From contig NZ_NWTI01000011.1 of assembly GCF_002531575.1 (NCBI RefSeq), positions 62,001 through 126,000 of the forward strand: a stretch of 64,000 nt of DNA, written 5' to 3'. The position numbers and the translations under genes are program-made. This DNA comes from Bradyrhizobium sp. Y36 (GTDB lineage: Bacteria > Pseudomonadota > Alphaproteobacteria > Rhizobiales > Xanthobacteraceae). A model generated the notes under the pieces. That model searched no databases, was not told where the DNA came from, and saw nothing but the letters and a program-made list of their open reading frames with translations. Positions 35,688 to 44,669 of this stretch are shown piece by piece (the stretch's first letter is position 1; every line of letters starts with the position of its first letter).

Positions 35688-35887
35688 AGGGTCGCGCATT
35701 GAGCGGAAGTGGCCGATTGCGACGGCGCACGCCGCTCCCCACTGATTTTCGATAAGCATATTAGAAATTTGTTTGAACTTGTTGGCTAAGGTGGGTCGTT
35801 AGTTCCCGTCCAGTGCTCAATACGTCATCGCGTCCCGTAAAGTTACGGTGCGCATCAATGCACAACCGGATTGATACGGAGAAATTT
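35688..35887. other. AT-rich leader of the triple-PAS chemoreceptor
   Basis: This 200-base gap is noticeably AT-rich (for example TTAGAAATTTGTTTGAACTT near 35760) and has no gene. A perfect palindrome CCGTAA-AG-TTACGG lies at 35835-35848, about 40 bases before the chemoreceptor start. The ribosome site ACGGAGAAA directly precedes the ATG at 35888. The promoter is probably in the AT-rich part; no sigma-specific box is clear. Confidence 0.45.
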
Positions 35888-37564
35888 ATGTTCAAGCGCA
35901 AGTCGAATTCCGATGCATTGACGTTGATGGCCGCCAAGGTCGTGAGTGCCAACCTGATGGTCGCGGATAACGACCTCAACATTGTCTACATGAACAACGC
36001 CGTGACGGAATTGCTTCGCGCTGCCGAGGCCGATCTCAAGAAAGAACTTCCGCACTTCAACGTGAACACGCTGGTCGGGACCAACATCGACGTGTTCCAC
36101 AAGAATCCCAAGCATCAGCGTCAGATGCTGGCGAGCCTCAACGCGGTGCATCGCGCGACGATCCAGATCGGCGAACACAAATTCGACCTCGTTGCCACGC
36201 CCGTCAAGGGCGAGGACGGCAGCCGGGCGGGAGTCGTGGTGGAATGGTCTGATGCCTCGATCCGCCTGCAGAACCTCGACTTCGGCGCGCAAGTCGCCGC
36301 CGCGAACCGCTCGCAGGCCGTCATCGAGTTCAACATGGACGGCACGATCATCAATGCGAATGCCAACTTCCTCGGTGCGCTCGGCTATTCGCTGGGCGAG
36401 ATCAAGGGCAAGCACCACAGCATCTTCGTCGAGCCGTCAGAGCGCGACAGCGCCGCCTACGGCGAATTCTGGGCCGCGCTCAATCGCGGCGAATACCAGG
36501 CGGCCGAATACAAGCGCATCGGGAAGGGCGGCAAGGAGGTCTGGATCCAGGCCTCGTACAATCCGGTCTTCGATGAGAAGGGCAAGCCCTTCAAGGTCGT
36601 GAAGTTTGCGATCGACGTCACCGCGCAGAAGCTGAAGAACGCCGATCTCGCCGGCCAGATCTCGGCGATCGACAAGGCCCAGGCCGTGATCGAGTTCAAC
36701 ATGGACGGCACGATCATCACCGCAAACGCCAACTTCCTCGGCGCGCTCGGCTATTCGCTGGCCGAGATCAAGGGCAAGCACCACAGCATGTTCGTCGAGG
36801 CGTCGGAGCGCGACGGCAGCGGCTATCGCGAGTTCTGGGCTGCGCTCAATCGCGGCCAGTACCAGGCGGCCGAATACAAGCGCATCGGCAAGGGCGGCAA
36901 GGAGGTCTACATTCAGGCTTCCTACAATCCGATCCTCGACCTCAACGGCAAGCCGTTCAAGGTCGTGAAATATGCGACCGACGTCACCAAGCAGGTGCTG
37001 GTCCGCATGGGCAACGAGCGGGTCCGCGGCATGATGGAATCGGTCGCGGCCGGCTCGGAAGAGCTGAACGCCTCGGTGCGGGAGATCTCCGAAGCGATGA
37101 CCAAATCCCGCGAAACCGCAATGAGCGCGGTGGATCAGGTCGCCTCCGCGGACGCGCAGGCCCAGCGGCTCACTGAAGCCGCCCAGGCGATGAGCGGCAT
37201 CGTCGAGCTCATCAACAACATCACCGGGCAGATCAACCTGCTCGCGCTGAACGCGACGATCGAATCCGCCCGCGCCGGCGAGGCCGGCCGCGGCTTCGCG
37301 GTGGTCGCCTCCGAAGTGAAGAGCCTCGCCAACCAGGCCAAGCAAGCCACCGACAAGATCGGCCAGGAGATCGGCAGCCTCAACGGCATCTCAGGCGACG
37401 TCGTCAGCGCGCTCGGCTCGATCAAGCAGGCGATCAACAATGTCAGCGAATACGTGACCTCGACTGCGGCCGCCATCGAGGAGCAGAGCACGGTGACGAA
37501 CGAAATGTCGACCAGCATGCAGCGCGCCGCCGCGGAAGCCGCGGCGATCGCGGCAAGGGCGTAA
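35888..37564 (+). CDS. Soluble methyl-accepting chemoreceptor with three PAS domains
   Basis: A 558-residue chemotaxis transducer without any membrane segment or HAMP domain, so probably cytoplasmic (Aer/BdlA-like). Residues about 15-130 form a PAS-like domain (ANLMVADNDLNIVYMNNAVT); two further PAS domains, about 142-262 and 264-384, are near-identical in sequence, each starting QAVIEFNMDGTII and ending FKVVK. At DNA level the duplication has a period of 366 bases (122 codons). The signalling hairpin contains INLLALNATIESARAGEAGR, the CheA/CheW-binding tip. PAS domains usually bind heme, FAD or small ligands; no cofactor residue is certain. The gene stands alone. Confidence 0.88.
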   Translation: MFKRKSNSDALTLMAAKVVSANLMVADNDLNIVYMNNAVTELLRAAEADLKKELPHFNVNTLVGTNIDVFHKNPKHQRQMLASLNAVHRATIQIGEHKFDLVATPVKGEDGSRAGVVVEWSDASIRLQNLDFGAQVAAANRSQAVIEFNMDGTIINANANFLGALGYSLGEIKGKHHSIFVEPSERDSAAYGEFWAALNRGEYQAAEYKRIGKGGKEVWIQASYNPVFDEKGKPFKVVKFAIDVTAQKLKNADLAGQISAIDKAQAVIEFNMDGTIITANANFLGALGYSLAEIKGKHHSMFVEASERDGSGYREFWAALNRGQYQAAEYKRIGKGGKEVYIQASYNPILDLNGKPFKVVKYATDVTKQVLVRMGNERVRGMMESVAAGSEELNASVREISEAMTKSRETAMSAVDQVASADAQAQRLTEAAQAMSGIVELINNITGQINLLALNATIESARAGEAGRGFAVVASEVKSLANQAKQATDKIGQEIGSLNGISGDVVSALGSIKQAINNVSEYVTSTAAAIEEQSTVTNEMSTSMQRAAAEAAAIAARA

Positions 37565-37582
37565 GCTCAGCGCTCGGGAATC

Positions 37583-37679
37583 GTAGGGTGGGCAAAGGCG
37601 CGCGTACTTCGCGCGCCGTGCCCACCATCTCTCTCGATCGCGAAAAATGCGTGGGCGCGCTTCGCTTTGCCCACCCTAC
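37583..37679. repeat. GTAG...CTAC REP/BIME-like element (family C)
   Basis: GTAGGGTGGGCAAAGGCGCG on the left, GCTTCGCTTTGCCCACCCTAC on the right, with internal hairpins (GGCGCGCGTACTTCGCGCGCC). It lies between the convergent chemoreceptor and mutS genes, ending 17 bases short of the mutS stop. Confidence 0.85.
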
Positions 37680-37696
37680 GGCACTGCCCCGTCGCC

Positions 37697-40435
37697 TCAC
37701 GGCTTCGGCAGCTTGGCCTTCAGCGCATAGAGCGCATCGAGCGCCTCGCGCGGCGACATCTCGTCGGGGTGCAGCGCCTTCACGGCTTCCATCAGCAGCT
37801 CCGCTTCGCTCGGCGGCGCCGCTTCTGCGGCGGCGCGCGAGGGCACTGCAAACAGCGGCAGATCGTCCACCAGGGCGCGCGCGGTCTGGCCGCGGTCCTG
37901 CGCCTCCAGCTTGGACAGCACGGATTTCGCGCGCGTGATCACGGCCGGCGGAAGGCCGGCGAGCTTCGCCACCTGAATGCCATAGGAGCGATCGGCCGAG
38001 CCCGGCAACACCTCGTGCAGGAATATGACATTGCCCTGCCATTCCTTGACCCGTACCGTCGCATTGAACATGCGCGGCAGCTTGGCGGAAAGCGCTGTCA
38101 GCTCGTGATAATGCGTCGCGAACAAGGTGCGGCAGCGGTTGCTCTCGTGCAAATGCTCGATCGCGGCCCAGGCAATCGAGAGGCCGTCGAAGGTCGCGGT
38201 GCCGCGGCCGATCTCATCCAGGATCACCAGCGCGCGCTCGCCGGCCTGGTTGAGGATCGCCGCGGTCTCGACCATCTCCACCATGAAGGTGGAGCGGCCG
38301 CGGGCGAGGTCGTCGGCAGCGCCGACGCGCGAGAACAGGCGGTCGACGATGCCGATCCGCGCTCGCGTCGCCGGCACGAAACTCCCGATCTGAGCAAGAA
38401 GAGCAATCAGCGCGTTCTGGCGCAGGAAGGTCGATTTGCCGGCCATGTTGGGGCCGGTGAGCAGCCAGAGCTGGCCGGATTTTTGCGCTGGCGCCGGTGA
38501 AAGGTCGCAGGCATTGGCGATGAACGGCTCGCCGCTGCGCTTCAGGGCCTGCTCGACCACCGGATGGCGGCCGGCTTCGATCGCGAAGGCGAGCGAAGAA
38601 TCCACCTCGGGCCGGACGTAGTTCTCGTCGATCGCCAGCTTGGCCAGCGATGTCGCGACGTCGAGCAGTGCAAAACCTTGCGCCGCCGCGCGCAGATCGT
38701 CGCTGATCTCGAGCGCCTTGGCGCAGAGTCGCTCGAAAATCTCGAGTTCGAGCCCGAGCGCGCGGTCGCCGGCATTGGCAATCTTGGCTTCGATCTCGCC
38801 GAGCTCCGACGTCGTGAAGCGCACCTGGCCGGCCAGCGTCTGGCGATGGATGAAGGTCGCGTTCAGCGGCGCCGACATCAGCTTGTCGCCGTGCTGCGCG
38901 GTGACCTCGACGAAATAGCCGAGCACGTTGTTGTGCCGGATCTTGAGGCCCTTCACGCCCGTGTGGTCGGCATAGCGCGCCTGCATCGAGGCGACCACGA
39001 GGCGCGAGGCGTCGCGCAGGTTTCGGGCTTCGTCGAGCGCCGGCTCATAGCCCTGTCGAACGAAGCCGCCGTCGCGCTTGATCAGCGGGAGCTGCTCGTC
39101 GAGCGCGCTGGCAAATTCAGATGCGAGCTCGCGCGAGGGCCTTTGCAGCGCGGCCATCACCGCGACGATCTCCTGCGGCGGCTGATCCAATTCGCCAAGT
39201 CGCGCCAACGCCTGGTCGGCGGCGATGATGCCGTCGCGGAGCCCGGCGAGGTCGCGCGGACCGCCGCGGCCGACCGAGAGACGGGCCAGCGCCCGCGACA
39301 TGTCGGGCGCGCCGCGCAATATGCTGCGGATGTCCTCGCGCGCGGCTGAATCGGCAACGAACGTGCCGACCGCATCGAGCCGTCGCGCGATGGCGGGCGC
39401 GTCCGTCAGCGGTGCGGCCAGCCGCTGCGCCAGCAGGCGCGAGCCGGCTGAGGTCACCGTGCAGTCGATCGCGTCGAGCAGCGAGCCACGGCGCTCGCCG
39501 GCGAGCGTCCGCGTCAGCTCGAGGTTGGCGCGGGTGGCCGGATCGATCGCCATCGTCGCGCCCGAGGCTTCGCGCGCGGGCGGCGACAGCGGCGGGTGCT
39601 TGCCGACCTGGGTGCGGTCGACATAGGTGACGGCGGCGGCCGCGGCGGTGGCTTCGAGACGCGTGAGCTGCGCGAGGCCGTCCATGGTCGCGACCGCGAA
39701 ATAGTCGCACAGGCGCTTTTCGGCGGTGGCGCCGTCGAACACGTCGCGGGTCAGCGGCGTCACTGCCGGCAGCTCGCGCAGGGTCTGTCCGAGCTCGTTG
39801 TCGCCATAGAGCGCGTCGGTGACGATGGCCTCGTTCGGGTTGATGCGCGCCAGCGTCGCGGCCAGCTCGCCGCCCGAACATTCGGTGACCATGAATTCGG
39901 CGGTCGAGATGTCGATCCAGGCGAGGCCGAAGCGGTCGCCGCCCGCGGAGGAGCGGGCCCGCGCGATCGCCAGCAGATAGTTGTTGGCGCGCGCATCGAG
40001 CAGCGTGTCCTCGGTCAGCGTGCCCGGCGTGACCAGCCGCACCACGCCGCGGCGCACGACGCTCTTGTTACCGCGCGCCTTGGCGGCGGCGGGATCCTCG
40101 GTTTGCTCGCAGACGGCGACCCGGTGGCCGGCCGAGATCAGGCGGTGCAGATAATCCTCGGATCGCTCGACCGGCACGCCGCACATCGGGATGTCGGCGC
40201 CTTGATGCTTGCCGCGCTTGGTCAGGACGATGCCGAGCGTCCTGGAGGCGATCTCGGCGTCCTCGAAGAACAATTCGTAGAAATCGCCCATCCGGTAGAA
40301 CAGCAGCAAGCCCTGATGCGCCGCCTTGATCTCCAGGTACTGTTCCATCATCGGCGTGACGCGCGCGGTGGCTTCCGCCTGGAGTGCGGGCGTTTCGTCG
40401 GGGGGCGGAACGGGGATCGGCTGTTGCATGGTCAT
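37697..40435 (-). CDS. mutS: DNA mismatch repair protein MutS
   Basis: A 912-residue mismatch sensor. The mismatch-binding domain has GDFYELF with the wedge Phe52 and Glu54. The connector and core/lever domains follow, with RHNVLGYFVEVTA in the middle. The ABC ATPase has Walker A GPNMAGKSTFLRQ, ST(F)MVEM in the signature region (GRSTFMVEMVETA), Walker B VILDEIGRGTATFDG and the His switch ATHYHEL. Length, domain order and the C-terminal helix pair fit MutS1, which binds mismatches after replication and recruits MutL. The gene ends in a convergent arrangement with the PAS chemoreceptor gene. ATG at 40435 is followed by another ATG two codons later. Confidence 0.97.
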   Translation of the reverse strand: MTMQQPIPVPPPDETPALQAEATARVTPMMEQYLEIKAAHQGLLLFYRMGDFYELFFEDAEIASRTLGIVLTKRGKHQGADIPMCGVPVERSEDYLHRLISAGHRVAVCEQTEDPAAAKARGNKSVVRRGVVRLVTPGTLTEDTLLDARANNYLLAIARARSSAGGDRFGLAWIDISTAEFMVTECSGGELAATLARINPNEAIVTDALYGDNELGQTLRELPAVTPLTRDVFDGATAEKRLCDYFAVATMDGLAQLTRLEATAAAAAVTYVDRTQVGKHPPLSPPAREASGATMAIDPATRANLELTRTLAGERRGSLLDAIDCTVTSAGSRLLAQRLAAPLTDAPAIARRLDAVGTFVADSAAREDIRSILRGAPDMSRALARLSVGRGGPRDLAGLRDGIIAADQALARLGELDQPPQEIVAVMAALQRPSRELASEFASALDEQLPLIKRDGGFVRQGYEPALDEARNLRDASRLVVASMQARYADHTGVKGLKIRHNNVLGYFVEVTAQHGDKLMSAPLNATFIHRQTLAGQVRFTTSELGEIEAKIANAGDRALGLELEIFERLCAKALEISDDLRAAAQGFALLDVATSLAKLAIDENYVRPEVDSSLAFAIEAGRHPVVEQALKRSGEPFIANACDLSPAPAQKSGQLWLLTGPNMAGKSTFLRQNALIALLAQIGSFVPATRARIGIVDRLFSRVGAADDLARGRSTFMVEMVETAAILNQAGERALVILDEIGRGTATFDGLSIAWAAIEHLHESNRCRTLFATHYHELTALSAKLPRMFNATVRVKEWQGNVIFLHEVLPGSADRSYGIQVAKLAGLPPAVITRAKSVLSKLEAQDRGQTARALVDDLPLFAVPSRAAAEAAPPSEAELLMEAVKALHPDEMSPREALDALYALKAKLPKP

Positions 40436-40775
40436 GGGCGGCGCAACCTACAAAATTTCACCTCCTGCTCCTATCGCTTTGGCCGGGAAGGGAAGGTTTT
40501 CCACGTTGTCCGCACGATGGGATAACGAGTGCAACATATTCAGTCGTCATTCCGGGATGCGCCGGCAGGCGCAGGCCCGGAATCCATAACCCCGGCTTGT
40601 GGTTATGGATTCCGGGCTCGCGCTCCGGGCGCCCCGGAATGACGGCTGAGTTTCACGGCATCCAGTCGAATATGCCACCCGCGAAACCGTCAATTGACCT
40701 GCCGCGGGCGCGCTCCTAAAACTCCGCCGACATTGAAGAATTCTGGCCGAACCGCGGCATTCAGGGAGAACAACG
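40436..40775. other. 340-base intergenic region between divergent mutS and pcaF
   Basis: No gene is supported. The region includes a composite repeat (40543-40645) in its centre. The part next to mutS (40436-40540) should carry the mutS promoter; the part next to pcaF (40646-40775) holds CAGGGAGAACAACG immediately before the pcaF ATG and probably its promoter. I see no recognisable PcaR/PcaQ-type operator. Confidence 0.6.
40543..40645. repeat. GTCGTCATTCCGGG...CCCCGGAATGACG composite repeat
   Basis: Left half GTCATTCCGGGATGCGCC to CCCGGAATCCATAACC, right half CTTGTGGTTATGGATTCC to GCCCCGGAATGAC. A compact version with a very short centre, so both halves make one long stem. It is located between the divergent mutS and pcaF genes. 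Confidence 0.82.
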
Positions 40776-41984
<1,209 letters not shown>

Positions 41985-42001
41985 CGGGGCGCGTAGCGTC
42001 T

Positions 42002-42089
42002 CGTCTTCCCGGGGCAGCCCGACAGGGCTGAACCCGGGATATCGAGGTTCCGGGTTCGCTCGTTTCACTCGCGCCCCGGAACGACCGGG
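42002..42089. repeat. CTTCCCGGGGCAGCCC...GCCCCGGAACGAC repeat
   Basis: A diverged member of the GTC(A/G)T repeat class: CTTCCCGGGGCAGCCCGACA with AACCCGGGAT on the left, GGTTCCGGGTTCGCTCG to GCGCCCCGGAACGAC on the right. It lies between pcaF and the intradiol dioxygenase gene, on one presumed transcript. Confidence 0.6.
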
Positions 42090-42105
42090 TGGCTGGGAGA
42101 CGAGC

Positions 42106-42999
42106 ATGATCATCGAGCGCGAGCAGGACGTCACGGCCGCGGCGCTGGCGGTGATGGAGCGGACGTCGGATCCGCGGCTGCGCCAGATCATGGTCTCCCT
42201 GGTCAAGCATTTGCATGGCTTCGTCCGCGACGTCCGCCTGACCGAGAAAGAGTTTCGCGACGCGACCGCCGTCATCGCCGAGCTCGGCAAGCTGACCACC
42301 GACAGCCATAATGAAGTCGTGCTGATGGCGGGTTCGCTCGGCGTCTCGCCGCTGGTGTGCCTGCTCAACAATGGCGACCAGGGCAATACGGAGACCGATC
42401 AGTCGCTGCTCGGGCCGTTCTGGCGGCTGAACTCGCCGCGGGTCGAGAACGGCGGATCGATCGTGCGTTCTGACACGCCGGGCGCGCCGCTGTTCGTCAG
42501 CGCCCGCGTCGTCGACAGGGACGGCCGTCCCGTCGCCGGGGCTGAGGTCGATGTCTGGCACGCCTCGCCGGTGGGCCTCTACGAGAACCAGGACCCCGAG
42601 CAGGCCGACATGAACCTGCGCGGCAAGTTCGCGACCGATGCGGATGGACGCTTTTCCTTTCGTTCGGTGATGATGGTCGGCTATCCCATTCCGACCAATG
42701 GCGTGGTCGGCCGCCTGCTCGAGGCGCAAAGCCGGCATCCCTATCGGCCCGCGCATCTGCATGCCCTGATCTTCAAGCCCGGATTCAAGGTGCTGATCTC
42801 GCAGGTCTACGATCCCGCTGACCCGCATATCGACAGCGACGTGCAGTTCGGCGTGACGCAGGCGCTGATCGGCAAGTTCCAGCGCCACGACACGCCGCAT
42901 CCGACCGCGCCCGACGTCGCCACGCCCTGGTATTCGCTCGACCACACCTACCGGCTCGAAGCCGGGGAGGCCGTGCTGCCGCGTCCGCCGATCAAATAG
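42106..42999 (+). CDS. Intradiol ring-cleavage dioxygenase (catechol/hydroxyquinol type)
   Basis: A 297-residue non-heme Fe(III) dioxygenase. The helical N-terminal dimerisation domain (residues 1-95) is characteristic of catechol 1,2- and hydroxyquinol 1,2-dioxygenases and absent from PcaHG. The beta-sandwich carries the four iron ligands: Tyr in VGLYENQD, Tyr in MVGYPIPTNG and two His in RPAHLHALIFK. It would cleave catechol to cis,cis-muconate or hydroxyquinol to maleylacetate. The substrate is not decidable here; ETDQSLLGPFWR near residue 105 resembles hydroxyquinol enzymes. Upstream pcaF and downstream pcaHG imply an aromatic catabolic cluster. Confidence 0.87.
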   Translation: MIIEREQDVTAAALAVMERTSDPRLRQIMVSLVKHLHGFVRDVRLTEKEFRDATAVIAELGKLTTDSHNEVVLMAGSLGVSPLVCLLNNGDQGNTETDQSLLGPFWRLNSPRVENGGSIVRSDTPGAPLFVSARVVDRDGRPVAGAEVDVWHASPVGLYENQDPEQADMNLRGKFATDADGRFSFRSVMMVGYPIPTNGVVGRLLEAQSRHPYRPAHLHALIFKPGFKVLISQVYDPADPHIDSDVQFGVTQALIGKFQRHDTPHPTAPDVATPWYSLDHTYRLEAGEAVLPRPPIK

Positions 43000-43050
43000 C
43001 GCGGGCCTGCCGGGCGCGGCATGGCCGCCAAACCCGCTTCCCCAAATTAG

Positions 43051-43063
43051 TTATATCCTATAA
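43051..43063. promoter_or_regulatory. AT-rich dyad TTATA-TCC-TATAA upstream of pcaH
   Basis: Perfect 5-base arms with a 3-base centre in the only AT-rich stretch between the intradiol dioxygenase and pcaH (about 43045-43070). It lies 55 bases before the pcaH ATG. It could be a -10 region or an operator. It does not match the ATAACC-N4-GGTTAA PcaQ motif. Confidence 0.4.
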
Positions 43064-43117
43064 TGATTGGCGGAAGTTGTCCGGCCGGACCGAAAATGGC
43101 CGGGGAGGAGTTCGCCT

Positions 43118-43819
43118 ATGACATTCATCTATCCCACCGACAGCAACAAGGCGCATCCGCTGCCGCTGTCGCCCGACTACAAGAGCTCGATCAAGCGCGC
43201 GCCGAACAAGCCCTTGATCCCGATGCGCCATACGTTGTCCGAGCTGACCGGGCCGGTCTACGGCCATGAGACCGTGCGCAAGGGCGATAACGATCTCACC
43301 ACCCAGCACGCGGGCGAGCCGATCGGCGAGCGCATCATCGTCCATGGTCATGTGCGCGACGAGGACGGTCGCGGCGTGCCGAACTCGCTGGTCGAGATCT
43401 GGCAGGCCAATTCCTGCGGCCGCTACGTCCATGTCCGCGACCAGCATCCGGCCCCGCTCGATCCGAACTTCACGGGCGCCGGCCGCACCGTGAGCGATGC
43501 TGCCGGCTACTACCGCTTCGTCAGCATCAAGCCGGGCGCCTATCCCTGGGGCAACCACCACAATGCGTGGCGGCCCGCGCACATCCATCTGTCGGTGTTC
43601 GGTCATTCCTTCGTCACGCGCCTGGTGACGCAGATGTACTTCCCGAACGATCCGCTGTTTCCGTTCGATCCGATCTTCAACTCGGTGCCGGACGAGAAGG
43701 CGAGGGCGCGGATGGTCTCCTCGTTCGATCTCGAGAACACCCAGCCCGAATGGGCGCTGTGCTACCGGTTTGACATCGTGCTGCGCGGCAAGAACGCCAC
43801 CCCCATGGAGAACAGCTAA
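43118..43819 (+). CDS. pcaH: Protocatechuate 3,4-dioxygenase beta subunit
   Basis: A 233-residue subunit that holds the Fe(III) active site of protocatechuate 3,4-dioxygenase, cleaving protocatechuate to 3-carboxymuconate. Ligands are Tyr in GAYPWGNHHNAW, a second Tyr upstream in GRYVHVRDQ, and the two His in RPAHIHLSVFG. GGGGAGGAG before the ATG at 43118 is a strong ribosome site; an upstream in-frame extension is unlikely. It is followed with no gap by pcaG, with which it forms the (alpha-beta-Fe)n complex. Confidence 0.93.
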   Translation: MTFIYPTDSNKAHPLPLSPDYKSSIKRAPNKPLIPMRHTLSELTGPVYGHETVRKGDNDLTTQHAGEPIGERIIVHGHVRDEDGRGVPNSLVEIWQANSCGRYVHVRDQHPAPLDPNFTGAGRTVSDAAGYYRFVSIKPGAYPWGNHHNAWRPAHIHLSVFGHSFVTRLVTQMYFPNDPLFPFDPIFNSVPDEKARARMVSSFDLENTQPEWALCYRFDIVLRGKNATPMENS

Positions 43820-44410
43820 GTGCAGGATAATGGGATCACGCCGTCGCAGACCGTCGGCCCGTTCTTCAAGTACGGCCTGACGCCGACCGGCGAGTACGCC
43901 TGGAACGACGCATTCACCAATTCGACGCTGACGCCCGACGTCACCGGCGACCGTATCCGCATCGAGGGCCGCGTGTTCGACGGCGACGGCGTTGCCGTGC
44001 CGGATTGCATGCTGGAGATCTGGCAGGCGGACGCGCAGGGCCGCTTTGCCGACCCGCAGGACAAGCGCGCGCTGCCGAATGCGAGCTTCCGCGGCTTTGC
44101 CCGCTGCGGCACCGACAAGGACGGCAATTACGCCTTCGAGACCATCAAGCCGGGCGCGGTGCCGGATCCCGACGGCAAGCCGCAGGCGCCGCACATCCTG
44201 CTCGCGGTGTTCGGCCGCGGCATGCTGCGGCATCTCTACACCCGCATCTATTTCAGCGACGAGGCCGGCAACGCCGCCGATCCCGTGCTGGGGCTGGTGC
44301 CCGCCGATCGCCGCGCCACGCTGACCGCCGTGCGGGACGCCGGCAAGCCGGTCTACCGGCTCGACCTGCGGCTCCAGGGCGACAACGAGACGGTGTTCTT
44401 CGACGTGTGA
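43820..44410 (+). CDS. pcaG: Protocatechuate 3,4-dioxygenase alpha subunit
   Basis: A 196-residue partner of PcaH. The opening ITPSQTVGPFFKYGLTP and the LEIWQADAQGRFADPQD strand are PcaG hallmarks. It lacks the iron ligands, as usual for the alpha subunit, which shapes the substrate pocket. It begins with GTG directly after the pcaH stop, so translation is probably coupled; GGAGAAC lies at the end of pcaH. A hairpin 8 bases past its stop may end the transcript. No pcaB, C, D or Q gene follows. Confidence 0.93.
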   Translation: MQDNGITPSQTVGPFFKYGLTPTGEYAWNDAFTNSTLTPDVTGDRIRIEGRVFDGDGVAVPDCMLEIWQADAQGRFADPQDKRALPNASFRGFARCGTDKDGNYAFETIKPGAVPDPDGKPQAPHILLAVFGRGMLRHLYTRIYFSDEAGNAADPVLGLVPADRRATLTAVRDAGKPVYRLDLRLQGDNETVFFDV

Positions 44411-44418
44411 GGCCATGC

Positions 44419-44444
44419 GTGCCGGGGAGGTCTCTCCTCGGCAC
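44419..44444 (+). terminator. Hairpin after pcaHG
   Basis: GTGCCGGGGAG (44419-44429) pairs with CTCCTCGGCAC (44434-44444) with one G-T pair and a 4-base loop, 8 bases beyond the pcaG stop. No strong T-run follows, so termination may be Rho-assisted. Confidence 0.5.
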
Positions 44445-44669
44445 CCTGTATCACCCGGCGCATCGACGGAGCGGCCGCGTTGTCTCAGGCCGAAACGTCT
44501 CTCCCGCACGCGTGTGCGTCAGCCTCGCTGACTCAAATACCGATAGCGCGACGTCCAAATCCCGTAATTCTGCGGGGTTCGCGCGATGCAATTCCTCCGC
44601 GAAGCAATCCGGTATTTACCGTATTCGCCTAGAGTGGCTGCAGTTTAATGCCGTTGCTCCGGATGTTTC

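Noticed and set aside
40646..40775. PcaR/PcaQ operator upstream of pcaF
   Set aside because: I searched by eye for ATAACC-N4-GGTTAA and related dyads and found none.
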